Virus record (IMG/VR): IMGVR_UViG_3300049791_000085
Span: 1-34,725 of that record
Source: a virus
Strand: one strand, 5' to 3'
DNA length: 34,725 bases
Under the pieces are notes generated by a model that saw nothing but the letters and a program-made list of their open reading frames with translations, was not told the origin of the DNA and ran no database searches. A program made the position numbers and the translations under genes. Shown piece after piece: positions 13,072-20,569 of the stretch. Each line of letters opens with the position of its first letter. Position 1 is the first letter of the stretch.

Positions 13072-14265
13072 CTAGCTTATCGTTAATCCCGCGGAATTCG
13101 TAGAGCGAACTCTCCATGTCGTATTTGCAACAATACAGGTTACATAAATATTATCGCTTGCAGCATCACTTGTTAAACTTCCACCAGAAGAAGTTGTTTG
13201 CGAACCAATTTTTATAGTTTGACCAGCATTTGCAGTAACTATCCAGCCACCAGCACCAAGCCCCTCTACTGCAATCACATCTCCAACAGCAGCGGTTGCA
13301 GGCAAAGTAAAAGTTAATGCGCCTGCGCTATTTGCTACATAGCCATTATCTATAACGGCAGGATTAACAGAAACGGCGGTTGTAGACCATGACATTCCGC
13401 TCGTTGATGAGGCAATAGTAATAGAACCGGCGGCATTTGTTATTGATATTCCAGCGCCAGCTGTTAATGCAGCGGAGGTAAATGTAGTTCCATTTCCAAT
13501 AGGTACAAACCCGTTGGTTGGCAAATCTGCGATTGGGCTTAAAAAGCATAGCGTTCCATCAGCATCTGGAAAAGTAACTACACGTGCAATAAAGGTGTTT
13601 GCAAAAACAAAATCAGTTATATGATTGTAAGCTGTTCCTGTAAAAATACGCAAAGGGAAGGTGGTTGATGCGCTTGCTAATCTTACAGCTCCAAGACCTT
13701 TCGACTGCAATCCCGCATCAACATCGGCAGCAATTCCATCTGATTCAAAGGCGGGTGTATTCGTAGTGCTGTTATTTACTGCTAGCCAGCTAGTAGCGGC
13801 TGCCTTCACCATAAATGTGAGCATTTTATTTCCGTTGTGATCCAGTATCGCGTCATCGGAATTAAATTGCACGGAATTAAATTGCACAGCGCTTGTTTGA
13901 GCTATGTCTTGAGGTGTAGTCAATGTAACAGCACCCGTTTGAAGACTACCGCTTGTTCCGTTAGCCAAAACCTGATTCGCTGTGCCTATAATGCCGACTA
14001 CATCCGCAGAATCTACAAGCTGAACCCACCCGGGAAATACAGGGCTATAATATTCATAACTTAGCAGGGTGGTATTGAAGCGCAGCCTAAAATACATTGT
14101 GGCAGCAACCGCAGGTCTATCGGCAGTTGTGCCTGGCGGAAGATTAGGGAAGGTCGTAAAGCTTGTGTTTATAGTGCTAGTAGCGTCAAGCCCAACTATG
14201 ACCTCATCAGGATTTAAATCGCCACCACTTACAAATTCGCTAAACTTAATGGTTTCAATAGTCAT
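13072..14265 (-). CDS. Tail-fibre-like protein (397 aa) with shared modules
   Basis: AAGGA seven bases before ATG 14265 fixes the start (MTIETIKFSEFVSGGDLNPD). The N-terminal 90 residues include VIVGLDATSTINTSFTTFPN and a beta-rich VFPGWVQLVDS stretch that looks like an attachment domain. The middle (146-243) is shared with the 301-aa protein and the final 100 residues (TFTLPATAAVGDVIAVEGLG, AGGWIV, SAGLTIS) with two other proteins of this phage. In typical phages such an N-terminal part connects the fibre to the tail or another adaptor. Low charge and S/T/A/G richness agree with an extracellular fibre. Confidence 0.7.
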   Translation of the reverse strand: MTIETIKFSEFVSGGDLNPDEVIVGLDATSTINTSFTTFPNLPPGTTADRPAVAATMYFRLRFNTTLLSYEYYSPVFPGWVQLVDSADVVGIIGTANQVLANGTSGSLQTGAVTLTTPQDIAQTSAVQFNSVQFNSDDAILDHNGNKMLTFMVKAAATSWLAVNNSTTNTPAFESDGIAADVDAGLQSKGLGAVRLASASTTFPLRIFTGTAYNHITDFVFANTFIARVVTFPDADGTLCFLSPIADLPTNGFVPIGNGTTFTSAALTAGAGISITNAAGSITIASSTSGMSWSTTAVSVNPAVIDNGYVANSAGALTFTLPATAAVGDVIAVEGLGAGGWIVTANAGQTIKIGSQTTSSGGSLTSDAASDNIYVTCIVANTTWRVRSTNSAGLTIS

Positions 14266-14287
14266 CACAGCATCCTTGTGATTGGTG

Positions 14288-14623
14288 TTAGCCCTGCAAC
14301 TGTCTTAATGAAACCCCGATATATGCTGCCGTGTCTGGTGTTATGAAGTGTATCACATCACCACCTTTCACATATCGCTTCTTTGGACGAAACTCATTGT
14401 ATTGCTGAGTCCCAACAGTGCCACCAGCAGGGATGACAGGTGTGGAATTCAAACAAATAAATACGTTGGCTGTGCAAATATATTCAAAGTAGGCCTGATA
14501 TTGCATTGTTGCCGTACCGGGAACTGTAAAGGTTTCTTCAACATTAGTCCCGCAGGCTACCTGTACCGCGGTGTCACTAAAAGGCATCGTTTCAATGTAA
14601 TTGGCATTATACGCTATTGTCAT
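14288..14623 (-). CDS. Hypothetical structural protein (111 aa)
   Basis: AAGGATACAAA precedes the ATG. The protein starts MTIAYNANYIETMPFSDTAV and has regular beta strands (EETFTVPGTATMQYQAYFEY, VFICLNSTPVIPAGGTV) and a basic loop RPKKRYVKGGDV, ending AAYIGVSLRQLQG. It looks like a small single-domain beta sandwich, such as a capsid decoration or tail/fibre connector subunit. No family recognised. Its place between the 702-aa appendage and the fibre genes supports a virion role. Confidence 0.65.
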   Translation of the reverse strand: MTIAYNANYIETMPFSDTAVQVACGTNVEETFTVPGTATMQYQAYFEYICTANVFICLNSTPVIPAGGTVGTQQYNEFRPKKRYVKGGDVIHFITPDTAAYIGVSLRQLQG

Positions 14624-14632
14624 TTTGTATCC

Positions 14633-16741
14633 TTATGGATGAACTATTCCAATTTGTGAGTTTAAAACGTAATGAAATCTTATATAACCACTAGCACCAA
14701 CACCGACTGAAGCTGCTGTAGAAAGAATATGAGTTCCTGTTCCAGAATTGGGATCGTAGGTAACATTTTGCATACCTGTTGTAGTTTTTGTCCAGTTTAC
14801 GGCGAATGCAACATTTGAAGAGGACGCGGCTAAACTTGCTGTAGTTATTACTGCAACAACAGAATCAACGGTGCCTGCTGCGTTATAAACCGCAATAGTT
14901 GAATTCGCGAATGCTTTTGGATTTCGAAACTGCAAATCAAAAGCGGAATTAATAAGGCTTGCACTTAATCCGCTTGCAAATGTTGACATAGATGCAAGAA
15001 ACATGCCAACAGTACTGGCCGTCCCTGGTAACACATAAGGTTCGTAAGAGGTTTCCAGATAATATTCGCAACGTTTCAAAGTTTCATCAAAAGTCAACAC
15101 AGTGCTGTCCATAGCTGTATCATTGCACACAAGAGATACTCTTTCAAACCTGATGGAATCTGGTGTTCCGGTGCTTACCATGGAATCTATAGTGTACAGT
15201 AATATTGCGAACTGCATGCTGTCATTGTCGGCAGCTGGCATCTGCATGCCTTCAAACAAAATCGTGTTGCTACCATTTGTTAAGCTATAAGAGGGGTCGT
15301 TAACAGGGGCGACTGCTGTCCAACCTGCTGCAAATACAGGAGAGCCGCTGGCAGCCCAAGAAGCAACAGGCTCCGTTTGAGTCATCGTAGGGGCCGCGGT
15401 TGATCGATAGATTAAGCGCATTTTCATATGCAATGCTGCACTATTTTGTTTTACCGTGGTAATTTTTACCAAACTGGAAAGCTTTCGACCCCAGAATGGT
15501 CTTGCCGTCTGTGGAGCTACGTATTGTAGCATTGCAAATTGATTCGTTGCCGTTTTGGCTGCCACCTTATAAGCATAATTTTGTGCAGCTGTTCCACGAG
15601 ATGTAGTTATATGATTTCCAGTTGCAGAAGCCACGTAGGCTTGCTGAATCATTACGGTCTGGTCAGCGGTATAACCGAAGCTTGCAAAGTCCGTAGAGGC
15701 GATTGTATAACCTTTCCATGGGTTTAATGCGAAGTCCCAGCCGCTCAATATGCTTTCTTTGGGCTGATACAGGATGCTGTTAATGTAATTATGAAATGTA
15801 TGGTCAATTTGTCTGTCGATAGAATCCTGCTCGAAAGCTGGCTCTGAATCATCTTCTGTATCTTGAGCTATAAGCTGGATACTGGTTACAAAAATGTCGG
15901 TTGTAGGAGGTAATGTCAGTCGATATTCGATATAAGCATCAGGTGGCGCTTGGGTATTGGCGGTGTCGCCAAGTTCACCGTGATCAGTAAATTCTGTCCA
16001 TGTGCTATTCACCGCAGTAGTATGCAATACCACCGCTAACAAATTCCCTAGCGAATCATAAAGGCTTGCATCAATTGACTGAGGAAGTCCTTCTACCCTT
16101 GCAGTAATTGAAGAAGATACATTCTTATTAGCCCACAACATACCGTTTTGCTGAAATCTCTGCCTAAGGTATGCAGAATCCCATCCGCTTAATGTCATAC
16201 GAAGCGCATAAGGAGCGTTAGTAGGATTTGTTGTGGCTGAGTCTAATGGAACTTTGGTAATTGTTCCCGTACCAGAGCCTGCCAATATTAGTGTCCAGCC
16301 CGGTCCAATATCAACTCCTGTAGGCGCTGATGTAAATGTATAGGGGGATGCAAAGTTAATAATAGAAAATTGCGGATTGGTAATTTGATTACCTGTAGCA
16401 AAAGCATCATTTTCTATTGGCGTGTTTCCACCCCCAGCAACCATATAATCATTGACTTCATAGATTAGCGGGTCCGCTTGCGTATCTCCCTGCCTGAACT
16501 CAAGACGATAAACTTTATCTACTTCGAAGAATATATCAATTGGCAGAGTGCCATTTGCAAGGAACTGTATTGGCTGAGTCCATGGAACTGTCAGGTTTGG
16601 ATAATGGTACACGGTTGCTGGCATGTAGGGAAAGATGTTTTCAAGAACGAAAAGATAAAACGAATCGTCAAAGCTATTAGCCTGAAGATCTACCTCATAC
16701 CATATCGGATTAAAACCACGAACCCCTAACACTGTCGCCAT
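14633..16741 (-). CDS. Large tail appendage protein (702 aa)
   Basis: GGGAG lies six to eight bases before the ATG. The N-terminus (MATVLGVRGFNPIWYEVDLQ, then FDDSFYLFVLENIFPYMPAT) includes a beta-type segment like the N-terminal head-binding or baseplate-facing domains of tail spikes (GTLPIDIFFEVDKVYRLEFR). Long, low-charge beta-rich regions follow, with two or three carbohydrate-binding-like stretches (PGWTLILAGSGTGTITKVP, VALRMTLSGW-like ends) and a C-terminal threonine/serine-rich domain (GTHILSTAASVGVGASGYIR). It is probably the main fibre or spike, adjacent to the smaller fibre genes. No glycosidase active site can be pointed to. Confidence 0.65.
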   Translation of the reverse strand: MATVLGVRGFNPIWYEVDLQANSFDDSFYLFVLENIFPYMPATVYHYPNLTVPWTQPIQFLANGTLPIDIFFEVDKVYRLEFRQGDTQADPLIYEVNDYMVAGGGNTPIENDAFATGNQITNPQFSIINFASPYTFTSAPTGVDIGPGWTLILAGSGTGTITKVPLDSATTNPTNAPYALRMTLSGWDSAYLRQRFQQNGMLWANKNVSSSITARVEGLPQSIDASLYDSLGNLLAVVLHTTAVNSTWTEFTDHGELGDTANTQAPPDAYIEYRLTLPPTTDIFVTSIQLIAQDTEDDSEPAFEQDSIDRQIDHTFHNYINSILYQPKESILSGWDFALNPWKGYTIASTDFASFGYTADQTVMIQQAYVASATGNHITTSRGTAAQNYAYKVAAKTATNQFAMLQYVAPQTARPFWGRKLSSLVKITTVKQNSAALHMKMRLIYRSTAAPTMTQTEPVASWAASGSPVFAAGWTAVAPVNDPSYSLTNGSNTILFEGMQMPAADNDSMQFAILLYTIDSMVSTGTPDSIRFERVSLVCNDTAMDSTVLTFDETLKRCEYYLETSYEPYVLPGTASTVGMFLASMSTFASGLSASLINSAFDLQFRNPKAFANSTIAVYNAAGTVDSVVAVITTASLAASSSNVAFAVNWTKTTTGMQNVTYDPNSGTGTHILSTAASVGVGASGYIRFHYVLNSQIGIVHP

Positions 16742-16819
16742 ACAACACTCCCTGTGTAGCTTATTGGTTTATATTAGCACGACCTTTATTTTTTTACTAA
16801 GGTTGGACTAATTAGTTGT

Positions 16820-16963
16820 TCATTTCTTCTTTCTTTTTTCACCGGCTTCCGAATAAGCTATAGCTACTGCTTGCTTCTGTGGTTTTCCAGCGTCCATTTC
16901 TCTGCGTATGTTCTCTGAAAATCCTGAACGTGTTCGTGCTTTAGCTCCCTTTACTAATGGCAT
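16820..16963 (-). CDS. Small basic phage protein (47 aa), PKQAVAIAYSEAG type
   Basis: Missed by length cut-offs, this gene has AAGGAG before ATG 16963 and encodes MPLVKGAKARTRSGFSENIR, then REMDAGKPQKQAVAIAYSEA and GEKRKKK. Short proteins with the same GKPQKQAVAIAY core and basic ends are very common in phage and prophage structural clusters, where their role is unknown. The stop lies 78 bases before the start of the 702-aa gene. Confidence 0.75.
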   Translation of the reverse strand: MPLVKGAKARTRSGFSENIRREMDAGKPQKQAVAIAYSEAGEKRKKK

Positions 16964-16982
16964 CTCATTCTCCTTATAAAAT

Positions 16983-17017
16983 TAATGCTTGTTTTCAAAC
17001 AAACAGCATCTTACCAT
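16983..17017 (+). promoter_or_regulatory. Promoter for the 70-aa membrane protein
   Basis: TTGTTT (16989-16994), 17 bases, then TACCAT (17012-17017) sits 28 bases before ATG 17046. The -35 box is embedded in TAATGCTTGTTTT (16983-16995), an exact 13-mer copy of the one at 17539-17551, which serves the other plus-strand membrane gene with the same box spacing. Confidence 0.5.
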
Positions 17018-17045
17018 TATTGACACATTACGTAAGGATGCAATT

Positions 17046-17258
17046 ATGACAACACCTGATGAAGTTACAGAAGTTTTAGTAGAAAATGAAGCGCCAGTTG
17101 TAGAAGAGTTCAATATTCAGAAAGAATTTATTAAGCTTGATAACCGAGTTAAGTCTTCTTCTGAGGCCTTGAGCTCTAAAATTGATACTGGATTCATGGT
17201 TATGGCTGTAATGCTTGTGTGTTGCATGCTTGTTTCTATTGGCGTTCATTATTTTTAA
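17046..17258 (+). CDS. C-terminally membrane-anchored small protein (70 aa)
   Basis: ATG 17046 follows AAGGATG. The longer frame from 16989 has no such site. The protein starts MTTPDEVTEVLVENEAPVVE, has an acidic region, then a helical segment (IQKEFIKLDNRVKSSSEALS), and ends with about 20 hydrophobic residues (GFMVMAVMLVCCMLVSIGVH, YF), so it would be tail-anchored with the N-terminus in the cytoplasm. The same layout, and the same promoter type, appear in the 87-aa gene 340 bases downstream. It is a lone plus-strand gene among minus-strand late genes, which points to a moron-type gene or membrane regulator of lysis. No sequence family recognised. Confidence 0.65.
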   Translation: MTTPDEVTEVLVENEAPVVEEFNIQKEFIKLDNRVKSSSEALSSKIDTGFMVMAVMLVCCMLVSIGVHYF

Positions 17259-17297
17259 GCAACTAAGGAGTCAGGTAAATTAACTCCCCACTGTTTA

Positions 17298-17450
17298 TTA
17301 CCAGTATTTAATTAATTCGTGTATGAAATAAATGCATCCCGTAGCCAGAATCGCAATCAGGCACAAGCTCATTACTGCACGAATAGCTATCCTGCCTGTT
17401 ATCAATAACCTGTCCAACCTTCTATGACTCATATATTCTTCTTCTGTCAT
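17298..17450 (-). CDS. Small membrane protein (50 aa), holin candidate
   Basis: This short minus-strand gene has AAGGA before ATG 17450. It encodes MTEEEYMSHRRLDRLLITGR followed by a hydrophobic span of about 20 residues (AVMSLCLIAILATGCIYFI) and HELIKYW. One membrane segment, charged ends and small size are compatible with a small holin or pinholin, but also with other phage membrane peptides. The lysozyme gene is far away (7501), so there is no classical lysis cassette. Function is a guess from topology. Confidence 0.5.
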   Translation of the reverse strand: MTEEEYMSHRRLDRLLITGRIAIRAVMSLCLIAILATGCIYFIHELIKYW

Positions 17451-17538
17451 TTTTTTCCTTATCTAAAAATATTGAAGATACATGAATGAAGATGATAGTG
17501 CAAAATTGCTAATCTTCATACGCGGATACACAGCCCAC

Positions 17539-17573
17539 TAATGCTTGTTTTATGCTCATTCTTGTATTACAAT
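17539..17573 (+). promoter_or_regulatory. Promoter for the 87-aa membrane protein
   Basis: TTGTTT (17545-17550), 17 bases, TACAAT (17568-17573), located 27 bases before ATG 17601. The sequence TAATGCTTGTTTT (17539-17551) matches the region at 16983-16995 exactly. Confidence 0.55.
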
Positions 17574-17600
17574 AGTTGGCATATGAATAAGGGATAAATA

Positions 17601-17864
17601 ATGTCAAAAGATAGCGAAGTAATTAATATACGTGACTTCATGGATCATGAAACCAGGATATCTTTGGTTGAGAATGCGATTCTTCATATCGCCAATGACA
17701 TGGCTGAAATTAAATCAGAAATTAAGGAATTGAAATCCGAAATTTCCGTATTAAGAAAGGAAGGATTGACATGCTTTAAATGGGCTGTCAATGCTATTTT
17801 AGGATTGTATGGGATCGCAGTCACTGCACTTATAGCATTAGTTGTTAAGCTTGTTTGGGGTTAA
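17601..17864 (+). CDS. Coiled-coil membrane protein (87 aa), XhlA-like layout
   Basis: AAGGGA precedes ATG 17601. The protein has an N-terminal helical part (MSKDSEVINIRDFMDHETRI), a heptad-rich coiled coil (MAEIKSEIKELKSEISVLRK) and a C-terminal membrane span (AILGLYGIAVTALIALVVKL) ending VWG. This arrangement is that of XhlA/haemolysin-accessory and similar phage membrane proteins, some of which take part in lysis. The resemblance is structural only. It shares promoter type and layout with the 70-aa protein. Possible roles are holin-related, lysis control or superinfection exclusion. Confidence 0.7.
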   Translation: MSKDSEVINIRDFMDHETRISLVENAILHIANDMAEIKSEIKELKSEISVLRKEGLTCFKWAVNAILGLYGIAVTALIALVVKLVWG

Positions 17865-17880
17865 TTATGTTTTTTGAAAT

Positions 17881-18378
17881 TTAATGAATAACATCTGATT
17901 GTTTTATTGTAGATTTATATTCTGGTAAAGGGGTCGTTGATTTTGTAACATAATCAGGGAACGTCTCTTCAAATCCTTCTGGCGTTTCCCATCCACCCCT
18001 ATTAAAAATAGCTAACACATAATTTATTGCGTGACTTAAGTCTTTAATTTTATCAAGATGTTCGTTTATGTATTCAGCTCCGAAACATAATTCATGAATT
18101 TCTCTTTTTGTAGCATTCAATTTCTTCTTTTTTAATCTCTCGCACATATTTACAATCACGTCTTTATCCAGATGCTTTCGAAAGTACATCTCAGCTGGAA
18201 GAATAGTATCTGGCGAAGCAATCCCAATAGTTGTTAACCAGTCAGATAAATCTAAATGCTCAAGGCCATGGTCACTCTCAACCATATGTCCTCGCGCCCA
18301 CTCTATCAAATTAATTCTTGCTTCTTTGCTTGTACTAAATCCGCATAATTTTAATGCCTCTTTGATTAAATCTTCCAT
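17881..18378 (-). CDS. Hypothetical protein (165 aa)
   Basis: GAGGGG lies just before ATG 18378 (MEDLIKEALKLCGFSTSKEA), so the five-codon longer frame from 18390 is not preferred. The protein is mostly helical, with a mid section LKKKKLNATKREIHELCFGA that is strongly basic and a C-terminal proline/threonine-rich tail (VTKSTTPLPEYKSTIK). Tryptophan-containing stretches (NLIEWARGHM, LSDWLTTIGI) give it a defined core, but no family is recognised. It follows the helix-turn-helix gene in the same direction, 30 bases apart, so the two are probably one unit. Confidence 0.6.
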   Translation of the reverse strand: MEDLIKEALKLCGFSTSKEARINLIEWARGHMVESDHGLEHLDLSDWLTTIGIASPDTILPAEMYFRKHLDKDVIVNMCERLKKKKLNATKREIHELCFGAEYINEHLDKIKDLSHAINYVLAIFNRGGWETPEGFEETFPDYVTKSTTPLPEYKSTIKQSDVIH

Positions 18379-18408
18379 ATTTCCCCTCACATGGTAAATA
18401 AATGCGCA

Positions 18409-19005
18409 TTATATCATTTCAGTGTTTTTATTCAATGCAAACCATTCTTTTACGTATAAAAGCTTTTCCGGGATAGCCAAGCGATTATTTTTAAAATATT
18501 CGTAATCTTGATAATGTTCTTGGGAAGGGGTTTTAATTAAAGCCTTTTTACATTCTTTTCTTTCTATACAAACAATCTCTTCTTTATAAGGGCCCTGATT
18601 ATCCAGCGCTGGATTAGCCGGCGCCGGGTTTCTAGGCGCTGGATGGTCCACAACCTGATTTTCAGGCGCTGGGGAAAGGTACAGATAAAAAACATCTTCC
18701 ATGAAAACCCCTTTATCCGTGCGGGTTTTCTTTCTCTTCAAAACCCCGATCAAACATAAATCATTCAGGCATTTCCGAACCTTGTCTCTGCCAACATTTA
18801 CAAAATGAGAATTAATTTCCTCTACATTTATCTTCCAGTTAGCAGGTTTTGAAGAAAGATAAACATAAATTGCCAAGCAATCAGTATCGGTGATGGATTG
18901 TATGGTTTTTGTGAAGAGTGTGGTGACGCCTCCGTCAACCTCATTGAACTTACCTTTGAATTTTTGAATACGTGGAATTTTATAGGTTGCGTCTTTTGTG
19001 CTCAT
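18409..19005 (-). CDS. Helix-turn-helix replication-type protein with proline linker
   Basis: The N-terminal about 110 residues hold a winged-helix-type region (DTDCLAIYVYLSSKPANWKI, then GRDKVRKCLNDLCLIGVLKR, then KKTRTDKGVF), as in phage O-like or plasmid replication initiators. A proline/alanine/asparagine repeat linker follows (about residues 111-138, HPAPRNPAPANPALDNQGP), and a helical C-terminal part (about 140-198). The layout matches lambda O-like proteins, which bind origin repeats and recruit a helicase loader. No helicase or loader lies next to it, so a regulator is the alternative. The ribosome binding site is weak (GGGATAATT). It differs from the protein at 1-319, so the phage has two such proteins. 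Confidence 0.6.
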   Translation of the reverse strand: MSTKDATYKIPRIQKFKGKFNEVDGGVTTLFTKTIQSITDTDCLAIYVYLSSKPANWKINVEEINSHFVNVGRDKVRKCLNDLCLIGVLKRKKTRTDKGVFMEDVFYLYLSPAPENQVVDHPAPRNPAPANPALDNQGPYKEEIVCIERKECKKALIKTPSQEHYQDYEYFKNNRLAIPEKLLYVKEWFALNKNTEMI

Positions 19006-19040
19006 TTGATAGAATTATCCCGTGATGTTGTGTTGATATT

Positions 19041-19078
19041 AAAAGCCGGGTCAAAGGGTTGACGCCCTGCCGGCTTTT
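19041..19078. terminator. Strong bidirectional hairpin terminator
   Basis: AAAAGCCGG (19041-19049) pairs perfectly with CCGGCTTTT (19070-19078), and inside the loop AGGG and CCCT can extend the fold. T-runs lie at the 3' foot in both directions (TTTTGCTTTT on the plus strand). It separates the ejection-protein block from the helix-turn-helix gene and would end the leftward virion transcript or insulate the two units. Confidence 0.7.
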
Positions 19079-19118
19079 GCTTTTCTGGATTGTACTTTAC
19101 AAACTCTTAGGTGTAATT

Positions 19119-19193
19119 ATGTTCTTTGTTTTTTTTGTAATCGGATGGATATTGGTTTCCCCAATAGTTGACAGCTATTTGAACAAGTCATAA
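19119..19193 (+). CDS. Possible 24-residue membrane peptide
   Basis: A short frame with ATG 19119 after TTAGGTG encodes MFFVFFVIGWILVSPIVDSY, LNKS. A single hydrophobic span would insert into the membrane. It overlaps the end of the opposite ejection-type gene by 19 bases. The ribosome binding site is weak and there is no clear promoter, so it may be chance, but it lies in the same mixed region as other plus-strand membrane genes. Confidence 0.25.
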   Translation: MFFVFFVIGWILVSPIVDSYLNKS

Positions 19194-20569
19194 AGTCCTT
19201 TCCCAGCTAATCCTATAGCGCTGCCGCCCGCTCCTTTGAGAAATATGCTATTAAGTGACTTTAACGCCTTTTCCTTTTCCAGGATTCCTTGGGAATGCTT
19301 TGCTACCTCAGGATGCTTAGCCAAAAACCTTTTCATGGGAACGGAGTTCTCATCAAATAAATTCTCAGGATTCTTTGGAACCTTGCGTAGCTCAGGATGA
19401 ACCAGCTTGCCAATCCCCTTTGGTAGATTCTTGTGATAATAAGTGTCCTTCAGTTCAGCAAACACTTTCTTTCCTTGTTTTAGTACATGCGCAATATCAG
19501 CATGGCCTTCCGTAATCAGGTGTTTTTCCAGGTCGTCATTAATCTTGTCTCGCAGATCCAGTATCTCTTCACCTTGATTCTCAAGCGCTAAATCTTGAGA
19601 TTCAGAACCTTTTGTTCCTTTCTTCCATAAATGGCTTTGTAGTTCATGAACAGCCTCATAATCTCCGCTTCGAGCAGCATCAATAAGCTTCCTGTTAGCT
19701 CGTGTCTTACCAAGAATTTCATGGGCTTGATTTATATAGTCTTCATTAACCGGTATCTTAATATCTCGCTTGCCAATAGCAGACCTTACCTGGCCATAAA
19801 GTTCATCAGCCGTATTCTGGAGCACGTCATGAGGCTTTTGTGCCGCAGCAACCAATGCCTCAGGCGTAGACTTACTTGTAAGTCCACGCATAAACTCAGG
19901 TAGCTTCTCTCCCGTTTTCTGACCAATCTTTCCTGCAAGTTTCCCAGCCCCACCTAAAGCAAGAGCTCCAGCGGCACCTAAAGCCCTGTCAGTTTTGTCA
20001 CCCGGAGTAGCAATCGCACCAGCACCACCAAGCGCTAATGGGGCCTGCAATGCCCCCGGAACACCCGCTAACGCCGCGCCACCTTTAAGCCCCTGCATAA
20101 TCTTACCAAACAATCCGCCTCCTCCAAGGAGCTCTGCGGCCATTTGAGCAGACTTTTGACCCGTACCATGGGCTTGCGGGAGAAGTCCTCGCAAATCAGG
20201 GCTATTAGCTAAATTCTGCGTGAATTCAGATGGAATTAATCCTGCTGCTCCTCGGATTGGAATTGAAGCTCCTTGTAAAGCCCCCCCGGCAATCGCAGGA
20301 ATGTAATCGGTGACATTGCTAACGCCACGAGCCGCTGATTCAAGCATAGGAGATTTTTGTGTTGGGGTAAGCTTCAATATGGCATCACGCAACCAGTCAG
20401 GCATGTTAGGGTGCTGTTTGGATATGCCTTGTTTGGCCATCTCCATGACATGGGACTGGTCTTCGGGAGAAAGGTCTTCAAAGTCAGGCATTGCAGAAGA
20501 TTTCGCTTTAGGTTGTTCATCAAGCAAATCTATGCCTTCCGCCCCATCATCCAATAAGTCTATGCCCAT
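19175..20569 (-). CDS. DNA ejection-type protein (464 aa)
   Basis: GGAG seven bases before an ATG that overlaps the upstream stop (TAATG) fixes the start. The protein has a duplicated acidic start (GIDLLDDGAEGIDLLDEQP), hydrophobic glycine/alanine-rich segments around residues 90-220 (AIAGGALQGASIPIRGAAGL, GGAALAGVPGALQAPLALGG) able to enter a membrane, then a helical, charged C-terminal half ending SAIGLAGKGLYDLFK. This composition and the place after the needle-like gene match the internal ejection proteins of P22-like phages (gp7, gp20, gp16), which leave the capsid with the DNA and help it cross the cell envelope. Which of the three it corresponds to is unclear. Confidence 0.65.
   Translation of the reverse strand: MGIDLLDDGAEGIDLLDEQPKAKSSAMPDFEDLSPEDQSHVMEMAKQGISKQHPNMPDWLRDAILKLTPTQKSPMLESAARGVSNVTDYIPAIAGGALQGASIPIRGAAGLIPSEFTQNLANSPDLRGLLPQAHGTGQKSAQMAAELLGGGGLFGKIMQGLKGGAALAGVPGALQAPLALGGAGAIATPGDKTDRALGAAGALALGGAGKLAGKIGQKTGEKLPEFMRGLTSKSTPEALVAAAQKPHDVLQNTADELYGQVRSAIGKRDIKIPVNEDYINQAHEILGKTRANRKLIDAARSGDYEAVHELQSHLWKKGTKGSESQDLALENQGEEILDLRDKINDDLEKHLITEGHADIAHVLKQGKKVFAELKDTYYHKNLPKGIGKLVHPELRKVPKNPENLFDENSVPMKRFLAKHPEVAKHSQGILEKEKALKSLNSIFLKGAGGSAIGLAGKGLYDLFK

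Noticed and set aside
17484-17542. Plus-strand frame of about 19 codons upstream of the 87-aa gene
   Set aside because: Too short, no convincing ribosome binding site, and it covers the putative promoter.
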